Source: Moraxellaceae bacterium (GTDB lineage: Bacteria; Pseudomonadota; Gammaproteobacteria; Pseudomonadales; Ketobacteraceae). From it: a stretch of DNA of 10,546 nucleotides. The DNA lies in the NCBI GenBank assembly GCA_002402125.1, contig NVVG01000070.1, positions 2,011-12,556 on the forward strand, read 5' to 3'. The notes beneath the pieces were generated by a model. The model made no database searches. It had not been told where the DNA came from and saw only the letters and a list, made by a program, of their open reading frames with translations. How positions within the stretch are numbered: position 1 is the first letter of the stretch; every line of letters starts with the position of its first letter. Below, one piece after another: positions 1 through 6,604 of the stretch. The position numbers were made by a program, and so were the translations under genes.

Positions 1-1694
1 GTGATTTCAGCCTCGGGAACATTAGAGACACCGCCTTGAAATACCTCAGGGTCAGTGGCCTGAAATTGCATATTTTCATATTCGTAATAATAGACCGAGG
101 CGTTAATACGCAAGCGGTTCTTCAGAAAATCCGATTTAAAACCCAACTCATAGGCGTTGACTGTTTCATCATCATAGGTCGGTAATACCACCGCCTCGGC
201 AATGACAGACTCGGTGCCAAAGGTCAGATTGCTACCACCGGGTTTAAAGCTTCGAGTATAAAAAGTATAAACCATCATCGATGGACTAATGTCATATTCA
301 AAGGCCATGCGGCCAGTCATCTCTTCGGTACTGGCTTTCAATTCCTGTGTGCCTGATCGTCCAAAGAAGTTAGTTACACTGCTGTTAACCTCGTCTTCGG
401 TGTAACGTATGCCGGCAATCAATCGGCTCTCATCGGTGATATCTAGCGTACCACGTAGATACGCGGATAGGCTTTCACGCTGAGGTTTTGAATCGGAAAT
501 AAAACCTACCTCGCCACCAAATGCGAGCACATCGGCGACTGTGAAAGGCTGGAAAATTCCGTCAAAACTGAAATCCAGTTTTTCGCGAATCAAAATATCG
601 ATCTCGGTATCCAAATAAAATACACCGGCTATCCAATCCAATCTATCAAACAGAGCCTCGTTGGATACCAGGTAGATTTCCTGGGTGGTGGTGGTTTGCT
701 GATTGGTTTCAGGGTCAAAGTAGGAACCTAATAATGTAAACGGAGGCAACGCATTAAAATCTATACGATCGTTATCACGCCGAACGGTTATATCATCATC
801 CTGATAACTGCCGACATAGTTAACCGCAAAGGGCTCTATATCCCATTCAACCCTTAAACTGTAAACACTTGAGTCCAATTCATAACTAGAAACAGAGTCT
901 TGCCGCAACTCTCTTGCATCCGCCGTAGTATCTAATATGCTCTTCTGTGCCGAGCCGTTAATATCCTCAGAAAACAGATAAGCATTCAAAAATACGGTTA
1001 GGTCATCACTGGCCTCCCACATTAATCGCGCACGCAGGCTTTGACTATCCCGGTCATCTAATTCCTGATCAAGTGTGAGGTTATCGGTATAACCATCGTG
1101 TTGATGCAATTTTGCCGACAAACGAACAGCAACACTGTCACCAATCGGCACGTTAACGAAACCCGTTGCTTTAATCAAACCATAATCACCCGCACCAACA
1201 GAAAAACCGGATTCGAAACCTGATGTATTCGGGTCACGTGTAATCAAATTGATAGCACCGCCGGTGGCATTTTGCCCAAATACGGTCGCTTGAGGGCCTC
1301 TTAAGATTTCTATCCTTTCCAAATCAAAAAATTCGGTCTGCAACGCAAATGGGGAAGCGATATAAACACCATCGAGATGGTAGGAGACAGAGGGATTAGC
1401 GGTCGCATTCTGGTTGGCTTCATTGCCTACCCCACGAATAGCGATGACCGTTTTAAAACCTTCATTTTTAGTGACGGTCAAACCGGGAGTAATAACGCCT
1501 AGGTCGACAAAACCATTAATGTCTTTTTCTTCTAACTCCCAATCTTGAAATACCGTAATCGATTGGGATAGACCCTGAACATTATCATAGCGTTTTTCGG
1601 CAGTACCAATCACCTCATTAAAGCTGGCATCTTGTGCAATTACTAAATTAGGTACGAAACACAAAGCGATTATACAAAATGGAGTATTCTTCAT
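1..1694 (-). CDS. TonB-dependent outer-membrane receptor (C-terminus beyond window)
   Basis: Seen: one frame stays open from an ATG at 1694 to the left edge, 564 codons plus 2 nt, without a stop or frameshift. The start has a strong Shine-Dalgarno (AAGGAG, 1698-1703). Residues 1-20 look like a signal peptide ending VIA|Q. A TonB-box-like FNEVIGTAEKR follows (25-35), then a plug domain (about 36-155) with IRGVG (86-90), LDGVY (107-111), LRGPQATVFG (131-140) and NATGGAIN (142-149). From about 160 the protein shows alternating aromatic/polar strands of a 22-stranded barrel. Family knowledge: such receptors import scarce ligands (siderophores, cobalamin, oligosaccharides, other organics) using TonB-ExbBD energy. 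Usual length is about 700-850 residues, so the last strands are missing. The substrate cannot be read from sequence, and no transport or catabolic gene lies beside it here. Confidence 0.95.
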   Translation of the reverse strand, partial: MKNTPFCIIALCFVPNLVIAQDASFNEVIGTAEKRYDNVQGLSQSITVFQDWELEEKDINGFVDLGVITPGLTVTKNEGFKTVIAIRGVGNEANQNATANPSVSYHLDGVYIASPFALQTEFFDLERIEILRGPQATVFGQNATGGAINLITRDPNTSGFESGFSVGAGDYGLIKATGFVNVPIGDSVAVRLSAKLHQHDGYTDNLTLDQELDDRDSQSLRARLMWEASDDLTVFLNAYLFSEDINGSAQKSILDTTADARELRQDSVSSYELDSSVYSLRVEWDIEPFAVNYVGSYQDDDITVRRDNDRIDFNALPPFTLLGSYFDPETNQQTTTTQEIYLVSNEALFDRLDWIAGVFYLDTEIDILIREKLDFSFDGIFQPFTVADVLAFGGEVGFISDSKPQRESLSAYLRGTLDITDESRLIAGIRYTEDEVNSSVTNFFGRSGTQELKASTEEMTGRMAFEYDISPSMMVYTFYTRSFKPGGSNLTFGTESVIAEAVVLPTYDDETVNAYELGFKSDFLKNRLRINASVYYYEYENMQFQATDPEVFQGGVSNVPEAEI

Positions 1695-1813
1695 TGTCTC
1701 CTTCCTTAGTCAAATTTAAAGCAGAAGCACTGGCTTATTTAATACTATAGATTGACTATATAGGGCGCGCCAGCTGTGATACCGTGAAATCTATCATCCA
1801 AGTATAAAATTAA

Positions 1814-1829
1814 AATCTATCGAAAGATT
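1814..1829. promoter_or_regulatory. Near-perfect 16-bp palindrome upstream of receptor gene
   Basis: AATCTATCGAAAGATT is self-complementary except for one A/A pair (1819 versus 1824). It lies about 120 nt upstream of the receptor start. The nonamer AAATCTATC overlapping its left half (1813-1821) recurs at 1787-1795, 26 bp away. The symmetry suits a dimeric regulator, and receptor genes are often controlled by ligand-responsive repressors or Fur. This does not resemble a Fur box (GATAATGATAATCATTATC), so any regulator is unidentified. In AT-rich spacer DNA this could also be chance. Confidence 0.3.
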
Positions 1830-2125
1830 AAAATGCTGAGTGAATATTGAGCTGCGGACTTGTTTAATTCAATTTTGAAATAGCACCTGATGCGCTTAGA
1901 ATAAATACATCTAAATACAGAGTAATCTGCAAGAGAATAAGATGTTTAATCGATATATCAGGAATAGCAAAAAAGCGGACTCCGGTCTATCCGTAAGCGG
2001 TTTTGGGGAACAGAGCTAGAGTTACCCTTACAATTAGGCAATGGAAGATCAAGAATCACTCATTATGGGGTGTTGAAATATTTGCCCCCTTTAGATACTG
2101 AGGCACACCCTTAGGAATAACCGCC

Positions 2126-2159
2126 AAAGCAGCGGGCGGCGAAGCCGCACGACTGCCTT
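2126..2159 (-). terminator. GC-rich stem-loop downstream of csp, candidate weak terminator
   Basis: Read on the minus strand, AAGGCAG (2159-2153) pairs with CTGCTTT (2132-2126) with one G-U. An internal loop separates this from a perfect GCGGC-TTC-GCCGC hairpin (2148-2136). It starts about 20 nt after the csp stop codon. Only three T residues end the descending arm and no longer U-tract follows, so it may be a weak or processed 3' end rather than a classic intrinsic terminator. Confidence 0.4.
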
Positions 2160-2179
2160 AGCTTGCTATATATTGCAGC

Positions 2180-2386
2180 TTAAACAGGAACAACCTTAGT
2201 TGCACAAGGGCCTTTTTGACCTTCCCCAACTTCGAATTCAACGGCCTGGCCGTCATTCAATGTGGCATACCCACCGCCTGCTTGTATTTCTGAATGATGA
2301 ACAAAAAGATCTTTACTACCATCTTCAGGGGTAATGAAACCAAAACCTTTATCTGCGTTGAACCACTTAACTGTACCTTTAGCCAT
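2180..2386 (-). CDS. CspA-family cold-shock protein
   Basis: This 68-residue protein is one complete cold-shock (OB-fold) domain and nothing more. It has the [11 protein letters not shown] block with RNP1 (K13-G-F-G-F-I18) and RNP2 LFVHH (27-31), the aromatic and basic residues that bind single-stranded RNA and DNA. Family knowledge: such proteins act in the cytoplasm as RNA chaperones that melt secondary structure and, in some paralogues, antiterminate transcription; some are cold-induced and others constitutive. The start at 2386 is fixed by the family N-terminus ([10 protein letters not shown]) and an upstream AAAGAAG. It appears monocistronic, with a long leader to about 2590-2620, a common trait of cold-regulated csp genes. 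Which paralogue it is (cspA, C, D or E) cannot be told from sequence. Confidence 0.96.
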   Translation of the reverse strand: MAKGTVKWFNADKGFGFITPEDGSKDLFVHHSEIQAGGGYATLNDGQAVEFEVGEGQKGPCATKVVPV

Positions 2387-2597
2387 CTTCTTTACTCATG
2401 ATTGTTGGTGAAAAATGAAATTTATACCCGAATTCACCAGTTCGAATATAAAACAGAAATATCCAACAGAATCTCGATTATGCAACATTGCCAAGCATTT
2501 CAGCACCTCTCGCACAAACACAAACTCCCTATTTATATCAACAGCTTAACCCTGAAAATCATTCCGTCAGATCAATATTCATACGTCATTAAAAGCC
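2387..2597 (-). promoter_or_regulatory. Long 5' leader of the cold-shock gene
   Basis: About 200-230 nt separate the csp start codon from the best promoter candidates. No protein gene fits here, although a 68-codon ORF runs antisense across it. Long structured leaders are characteristic of E. coli cspA-type mRNAs, where they act as RNA thermosensors; the analogy is inference. Just before the gene an out-of-frame ATG (2399-2397) opens a six-codon ORF, MSKEDG, whose TAA (2381-2379) overlaps the csp start, so translation of this peptide could be coupled to csp. Confidence 0.45.
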
Positions 2598-2631
2598 ATT
2601 CTACATAATCTGCCTTGTAAGGTAAATTATA
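2598..2631 (-). promoter_or_regulatory. Candidate sigma-70 promoter(s) for csp
   Basis: On the minus strand, TTTACC (2626-2621) and TAGAAT (2603-2598) are separated by 17 bp and preceded by an ATG extended-minus-10 element, giving a start near 2590. A perfect TATAAT (2631-2626) overlaps that minus-35 box and would start near 2618, but has no good minus-35 of its own. Either gives a leader of more than 200 nt. The call rests on consensus matching only. Confidence 0.45.
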
Positions 2632-2813
2632 CAAACACATCATTTCTTTTTCTTCCAACACTTAGCCTAAATTTATGTGTCAAAAGAAGCCTATGGAAAG
2701 ACGGCATGCCGTTTCGCACACCTCTATAGCGATCAATAAACACCCAAATCTTAGCGCAATTTACTTGTTTGAATGGTGGAAAAGGGATATTTCTTGCCCG
2801 ACGAAACGCCCTT
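2632..2813. other. Spacer between csp promoter and pseudouridine synthase gene
   Basis: I see no gene here. Short ORFs on both strands (2627-2839, 2675-2887, 2773-2970) overlap each other and the end of the neighbouring CDS and match no family I recognise. The stretch contains a perfect 12-bp palindrome, ACGGCATGCCGT (2701-2712), and a TTGACA on the minus strand at 2681-2676 without a convincing minus-10 box at the right distance. Confidence 0.5.
2780..2813 (-). terminator. Possible weak terminator after the arfB-pseudouridine synthase operon
   Basis: Immediately after the stop codon the minus strand reads AAGGG (2813-2809), then TTTC, a 9-nt loop, GAAA and CCCTT (2786-2782), followed by two more T residues. 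The two short stems are separated by a small internal loop and the U-run is four bases at most. It is positioned like an intrinsic terminator but is weak by sequence. Confidence 0.3.
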
Positions 2814-3533
2814 CTATATCTCACCCCGCCCAACACCAACTACCTCGACCTGCGTTAACATTCTGCTTTGTCCAGGGGTTAATTTAGCATCTAACTCCAA
2901 ACCCCCTATTGCCGAGCGATGCAATACCAACACTGGATTTCTAAACCGACCAAACATTCGCTTTATCTGATGGTAACGCCCTTCAATCAAATGAACTTCC
3001 GCTACACACTCATCAATAATATGTAATCTTGCTGGTAGCGTTGTTATATCCTCATAAGAAAAATACATGCCTTCTGCAAAGGCTTGGATGTAATCTGGCA
3101 GAATTGGGTTCTTAACAGTAACTCGATATCGCTTAGCAATATTTTTTTCAGGCGCCGAGAGATTTCTCGACCATTGACCATCGTTAGTTAACAATAACAA
3201 TCCCGATGAATTAAGGTCTAATCTACCGGCAATATGTAAATTTTCTTTGTTGGGCATGTCGAGCAAATCGATAACCGTTTGGTGTTTATCGTCTTTGGTT
3301 GCACTGACGACACCGATGGGTTTATTCATCATCAGGTAACATGGCGTTTGCGCTTGCAACACTACCCCATCCAGAACCACATGGGAAAACTCATTGATGT
3401 TCTGCTGCACATCGGTGGCGACGATACCATCAACAATAATACGTGCTTGCGCTAACATCAGTCTCACGTCACCGCGATTAATACAAAGCTGCGCGCTCAT
3501 AAATCGATCCAGCCGTGTTCGTTTCGATTTCAT
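2814..3533 (-). CDS. RsuA/RluB/E/F-family rRNA pseudouridine synthase (RsuA-like paralogue)
   Basis: This 239-residue protein has an N-terminal S4 RNA-binding domain (about 6-55: TRLDRFMSAQ, RIIVDG) and a catalytic domain opening with MNKPIGVVSA (69-78). The catalytic Asp is D106 in GRLD, followed by GLLLLTNDG (111-119). The C-terminal block EGRYHQIKRMF is also conserved. Family knowledge: these enzymes isomerise one uridine in 16S or 23S rRNA to pseudouridine, with no cofactor. The layout resembles RsuA, but a better RsuA match sits 1.3 kb away, so this paralogue may have another target or be redundant. Its ATG shares one base with the arfB stop (TAATG) after GGAG, so the two are translationally coupled. 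The first few residues (MKSKR) extend beyond the usual MRLD start. Confidence 0.9.
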   Translation of the reverse strand: MKSKRTRLDRFMSAQLCINRGDVRLMLAQARIIVDGIVATDVQQNINEFSHVVLDGVVLQAQTPCYLMMNKPIGVVSATKDDKHQTVIDLLDMPNKENLHIAGRLDLNSSGLLLLTNDGQWSRNLSAPEKNIAKRYRVTVKNPILPDYIQAFAEGMYFSYEDITTLPARLHIIDECVAEVHLIEGRYHQIKRMFGRFRNPVLVLHRSAIGGLELDAKLTPGQSRMLTQVEVVGVGRGEI

Positions 3534-3946
3534 TACTCCGAAACACGACCCCGTAACGACTTGATATTTCCTCGTTTGGTCTTACTGTCCATCCGACGTT
3601 TTTGAGAATTTCTAGTGGGTTTGGTTGCTCGCCTCGCCTTCTTAACAACCGCCACACTTTTAATTAACTCCTGCAAGCGTGCCAGCGCATCGTCTCGGTT
3701 TTTCTCTTGGGTACGAAATATTTGCGCCTTAATAACAATGACCCCATCCTTGCTAATACGTCGATCTCGTAGCGCTAATAGTTCCTGTTTATAGAAATCC
3801 GGTAACGAAGAGGCTCTGATGTCAAACCGCAGATGTATTGCTGAGGAGACCTTATTAACGTTCTGCCCACCACTGCCTTGTGCGCGAATCGCGGAAAGAT
3901 CTATTTCATCGTCAGGGATGGATACGCTGAGGGATATTTTTAACAC
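3533..3946 (-). CDS. arfB: ArfB/YaeJ-type alternative ribosome-rescue peptidyl-tRNA hydrolase
   Basis: The protein is 137 residues, against 140 for E. coli ArfB. The release-factor catalytic motif GGQ is at 26-28 inside [20 protein letters not shown], followed by [11 protein letters not shown] and [10 protein letters not shown] lysine/arginine-rich tail (about 102-137: [22 protein letters not shown]) matches the part that in ArfB enters the empty mRNA channel of a stalled ribosome. Family knowledge: ArfB hydrolyses peptidyl-tRNA on ribosomes stalled without a stop codon, as a backup to tmRNA and ArfA. The start is a GTG; alignment of [14 protein letters not shown] with E. coli MIVISRHVAIPDGE places it. 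The Shine-Dalgarno is weak (AAGG, distant). It is followed by an overlapping pseudouridine synthase, and its 5' gap to the membrane-protein gene is 85 nt. Confidence 0.95.
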   Translation of the reverse strand: MLKISLSVSIPDDEIDLSAIRAQGSGGQNVNKVSSAIHLRFDIRASSLPDFYKQELLALRDRRISKDGVIVIKAQIFRTQEKNRDDALARLQELIKSVAVVKKARRATKPTRNSQKRRMDSKTKRGNIKSLRGRVSE

Positions 3947-4031
3947 CAGACCACTACCTTAAATTACTACTTGAATTTACAACATTTGCCAGAGACAATC
4001 AGTCCCCTCTAATCTGGTCATAATAACACCT

Positions 4032-4661
4032 TCAACCCTCTATCACATCTATCTGGTGTTTTTTACGTTTATTGCGTTGCACATTAACATCCATATAGGA
4101 GCGATAAAGCTCGGTCATTTTATGAATGCCGTCGCTGCCGCCGGCAATCACACTACCCGTTAACAACACGTCTACCATATGAAATAGGGCCAACTGCAGC
4201 CCCCCAAGGCTGGCGAGTGTTTTGACATCGACCAACATACCAAGGCTACGTACTCCGGCGATGCTAATCACCAAGCCAAAAAGCAATCCCAGCCGTAACG
4301 CTATCACTCGGGTGTACGCCCGATAGTCCATTCGCTCTATTCGAACCAACTCTAGCTGATCATAGAGAGTCTCATCAATTACTTGCTCAGGCGCTAGCTT
4401 CTTTTGACGCTGTATCGCTCGTTTATGTTTTCGAATGGTAAGGTCTAACTGTTCGCCCCCTCGCGCACGCCATGTAGTAAGAATGACCTCTTGCGCCCGC
4501 TCCATAAACAGCGTCACCACAAAAAATATTACCAATAATTCTGTGATTTTTGCAATACTCACCGACTCAAACGCCAACGGCTTGGTCACCCCCAATGCGG
4601 GCACCAATACACACAACAATACTGCCAACCAAAACATCCAAGACTTGGAACCTGATTCCAT
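4032..4661 (-). CDS. Multi-spanning membrane protein of unknown function
   Basis: I do not recognise a named family. I chose the ATG at 4661 (209 residues) because AGGAG sits 8 nt upstream; a longer reading from 4733 adds 24 residues but runs through an inverted repeat. Hydrophobic segments are seen at about 8-25, 36-53, 119-138 and 148-172. Between the second and third lies a charged, cytoplasm-like stretch (54-115: RARGGEQLDLTIRKHKRAIQRQ and an Asp/Glu/Arg-rich helix). The last hydrophobic segment leads into IAGGSDGIHKMTELYRSYM (172-190), then a basic tail (NKRKKH). The segment count suggests four helices with both ends inside the cell. It lies upstream of arfB on the same strand and may be cotranscribed with it, but nothing ties it to ribosome rescue. 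Confidence 0.8.
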   Translation of the reverse strand: MESGSKSWMFWLAVLLCVLVPALGVTKPLAFESVSIAKITELLVIFFVVTLFMERAQEVILTTWRARGGEQLDLTIRKHKRAIQRQKKLAPEQVIDETLYDQLELVRIERMDYRAYTRVIALRLGLLFGLVISIAGVRSLGMLVDVKTLASLGGLQLALFHMVDVLLTGSVIAGGSDGIHKMTELYRSYMDVNVQRNKRKKHQIDVIEG

Positions 4662-4697
4662 CGTATTTGCTCCTATTTTTCGCGCCACATACCTTAA

Positions 4698-4738
4698 CAC
4701 ATAAGGGCGACCCTCTCTGAGGCTTATGTGCATATAAG
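4698..4738. promoter_or_regulatory. Inverted and overlapping CTTATRTG half-sites between divergent genes
   Basis: CACATAAG (4698-4705) and CTTATGTG (4723-4730) form a perfect 8-bp inverted repeat. A third copy, CATATAAG (4731-4738), abuts the second and gives the near-palindrome CTTATGTGCATATAAG (4723-4738). Between the outer arms CCTC-TCT-GAGG (4712-4722) can form an inner stem, so the 4698-4730 part could also fold as RNA in the leader of the membrane-protein gene. It lies 37-77 bp upstream of that gene's start and just upstream of the rsuA promoter. Operator or leader hairpin are both possible. Confidence 0.4.
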
Positions 4739-4742
4739 ACCA

Positions 4743-4772
4743 TTGGATAGCACAGCATTTATTCAGTACAAT
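4743..4772 (+). promoter_or_regulatory. Candidate sigma-70 promoter for rsuA-rsmC
   Basis: TTGGAT (4743-4748) and TACAAT (4767-4772) are separated by 18 bp; each matches the consensus at four or five of six positions. Transcription would start near 4779, about 57 nt ahead of the chosen rsuA start. This supports the start at 4836 over the in-frame ATG at 4728, which lies upstream of the promoter. Confidence 0.5.
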
Positions 4773-4835
4773 GGCGCATCCCGTGCCACTGCACTATTTT
4801 CACCCTGGACATTTTCAACCCAAACCAATCAGACG

Positions 4836-5531
4836 ATGCGCTTAGACAAATTACTCAGCAATAGCACCGGCATTAGCCGTTCAGAGATTAAAAAGGCGAT
4901 TCGCCAGGGCAAAGTCAAAATAGATGGCTCTATTGCTAAAGTCGCTTCAGTTCACGTCAATGCCGATCAACAGATTACATTGTTTGGTCAGACGGTTAAT
5001 GAGCCGCAACCACGTTATTTTATGCTGAACAAGCCTAATGGCTACGTTTGCGCCAATCGGGACGCAGAACACCCCACCGTGCTAGATCTTATGCTAGATG
5101 TGCCGTTATACGAAAAACTCAATATTGCTGGCCGCTTAGATATTGACACCACTGGTCTAGTGCTACTGACAGATGATGGTAATTGGTTGCACAATGTTAC
5201 TAGCCCTAAACATCACTGCCAAAAGCGTTATATTGCTACCACCGATGCTCCCATCAACATCGACAGCATTGATCTGTTTAAAGAAGGTATCCAGCTTAAA
5301 GATGAGCTTAAACCCACTCGGCCAGCCATATTGAACATTCTTGAACCGCAACGAGCAGAACTGCTTATTACCGAAGGTCGGTATCACCAAGTAAAACGTA
5401 TGTTTGGCGCGACCAACAACCGAGTCACTTCCCTCCATAGGGCCGCCATTGGCGAGATTACCTTAGATGAGTCCCTCGCCGTCGGTGAATATCGACCACT
5501 CACACAGACTGAAATTAATAGTATCCAATGA
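4836..5531 (+). CDS. rsuA: 16S rRNA pseudouridine(516) synthase RsuA
   Basis: With the ATG at 4836 the protein is 231 residues, the same length as E. coli RsuA, and begins MRLDKLL like it (E. coli MRLDKFI). The S4 domain covers about 1-50. The catalytic domain has RYFMLNKPNGYVCANRD (60-76), the catalytic Asp D102 in GRLDIDTTGLVLLTDDG (the same number as in E. coli), HHCQKRY and EGRYHQVKRMF. It ends EYRPLTQTEI, again close to E. coli. Family knowledge: RsuA converts U516 of 16S rRNA to pseudouridine during 30S assembly. The frame is open upstream to 4728, but that extension has no family match. The Shine-Dalgarno before 4836 is poor. Its stop overlaps the rsmC start (ATGA), indicating coupled translation. 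Confidence 0.96.
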   Translation: MRLDKLLSNSTGISRSEIKKAIRQGKVKIDGSIAKVASVHVNADQQITLFGQTVNEPQPRYFMLNKPNGYVCANRDAEHPTVLDLMLDVPLYEKLNIAGRLDIDTTGLVLLTDDGNWLHNVTSPKHHCQKRYIATTDAPINIDSIDLFKEGIQLKDELKPTRPAILNILEPQRAELLITEGRYHQVKRMFGATNNRVTSLHRAAIGEITLDESLAVGEYRPLTQTEINSIQ

Positions 5532-6595
5532 ATGATTTAGCCCTGACACTACTAAGTACTACCTTACAAAAAAACACCACGAACCCAGACGATAACAACA
5601 TTTGGATATTGGATGAAAATATATCCTCTACCGATGTAGCCTATGCCGCCAATACCTGTAGCAACCTACCAACGCTGATCTGTAATCGATTCGATTTACA
5701 ACAAGAACTAAAAGAGAAAAAGGTCACCGCCATTTTTAGTGATTTTGATTTTAGCGGTTATGAAGACAATAGCATTGACCAAATATTTTTTCGTATATCC
5801 AAGGAAAAAGCCGTTGTCCACCATGTTATCAATCAGGCTGCCCGCGTCCTTAAACCTGGCGGAAAGCTGGCATTAGCCGGTTATAAAAATGAAGGCGCAA
5901 AAACCTACATCGACAAAGCCAGCAAACTGTTTAACGGCTCAGTGGAAAAAACAAAAGGTGGACAATCCTCTCATCTAGCAATTATAAGCAAAGGTTCGGT
6001 CAATGCTGATAAGCTGCTCGATGATAAAAACTATGGTGAACTACGTAATGTGACCTGTGAAGATTTTACCTTTTTAACCAAACCCGGTCAATTTGGTTGG
6101 AACAAAGTAGACAAAGGCAGTGAGTTTTTAATTCAACAGCTACCCACTTTACTCAATCAACTACATAAAGTACCAACGACACTTTTAGACCTCGGTTGTG
6201 GTTACGGATATCTATCGATGATGGCCGCTAAGCTGGTGAACTTTGAAAAGATAACCGCAACCGATAACAATGCCGCTGCATTACGCAGCTGTGAAGAAAA
6301 CCTAAAGGTGTCAAAGCAAGAATTTGACGTCATTGAAGATAACTGCGCCCATTCAATCCGCGGGCGCTTTGACTTAATCTTATGCAACCCTCCTTTTCAT
6401 AAAGGATTCTCTGTTGAAAACAATCTAACCCAGTTATTTCTTGAACAAACTCACAAAAGACTACACGCCAAAGGCAATGCAGTATTTGTAGTGAATCAAT
6501 TTATTCCGCTGGAACAGAAAGCACAAACACTGTTTGACAAAGTTTCATTGCTCGCTAAAAACGATAGTTTCAAACTGGTGCTGTGTAAGCGCTAA
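5528..6595 (+). CDS. rsmC: 16S rRNA (guanine(1207)-N2)-methyltransferase RsmC
   Basis: This 355-residue protein (E. coli RsmC is 343) has the tandem-fold layout of the family. The N-terminal half is a degenerate methyltransferase fold that aids RNA binding, with PGGKLALAGYKNEGAKTY (about 111-128). The C-terminal half is catalytic: SAM-binding motif I is LLDLGCGYGYL (219-229), and NPPFH (287-291) is the motif typical of N2-guanine methyltransferases. FGWNKVDKGSEFL just before motif I is also characteristic. Family knowledge: RsmC makes m2G1207 in helix 34 of 16S rRNA within the 30S subunit. The start ATG overlaps the rsuA stop by four bases, so two 16S rRNA modification enzymes are coupled in one operon. 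It converges with the next gene across a 9-nt gap. Confidence 0.94.
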   Translation: MNDLALTLLSTTLQKNTTNPDDNNIWILDENISSTDVAYAANTCSNLPTLICNRFDLQQELKEKKVTAIFSDFDFSGYEDNSIDQIFFRISKEKAVVHHVINQAARVLKPGGKLALAGYKNEGAKTYIDKASKLFNGSVEKTKGGQSSHLAIISKGSVNADKLLDDKNYGELRNVTCEDFTFLTKPGQFGWNKVDKGSEFLIQQLPTLLNQLHKVPTTLLDLGCGYGYLSMMAAKLVNFEKITATDNNAAALRSCEENLKVSKQEFDVIEDNCAHSIRGRFDLILCNPPFHKGFSVENNLTQLFLEQTHKRLHAKGNAVFVVNQFIPLEQKAQTLFDKVSLLAKNDSFKLVLCKR

Positions 6596-6604
6596 CAATC
6601 GCTA

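Larger units (their letters stand above)
1695..2179. other. Intergenic spacer between receptor gene and csp gene
   Basis: This 485-nt stretch lies upstream of the receptor and downstream of the cold-shock gene, both on the minus strand. It should hold the receptor promoter and the csp 3' end. I see no convincing protein gene; the longest tidy ORF is 25 codons (1942-2019, plus) with a poor ribosome-binding site. Structure visible: a near-palindrome at 1814-1829, an AAATCTATC direct repeat (1787-1795 and 1813-1821), a GGCGCGCC palindrome (1764-1771), an AT-rich CTATAGATTGACTATATAG (1745-1763), and a hairpin at 2126-2159. No sigma-70 promoter for the receptor stands out on the minus strand. Confidence 0.6.

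Noticed and set aside
1764..1771. GGCGCGCC palindrome as a possible regulatory site
   Set aside because: An isolated 8-bp palindrome with no partner site is not enough to suggest a function.
1942..2019. 25-codon plus-strand ORF (MFNRYIRNSKK...) in the spacer after the receptor gene
   Set aside because: It has only a weak AAGAG upstream and no recognisable feature; too short to support without conservation or expression evidence.
2402..2608. 68-codon ORF on the plus strand upstream of the cold-shock gene
   Set aside because: It lies antisense to the csp leader, has no recognisable domain or good ribosome-binding site, and its composition does not look coding.
2627..2970. Overlapping 65-70-codon ORFs on both strands in the csp/pseudouridine-synthase spacer
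   Set aside because: They overlap each other and the end of the pseudouridine synthase CDS, have no family match, and look like chance open frames.
4662..4733. Longer start for the membrane protein (24 extra residues from ATG 4733)
   Set aside because: The internal ATG at 4661 has a clear AGGAG at 8 nt spacing, and the extension would translate the inverted-repeat region.
4728..4835. Longer start for rsuA giving 36 extra residues
   Set aside because: The extension has no match to RsuA, runs upstream of the best promoter, and the start at 4836 gives exactly the E. coli length and N-terminus.
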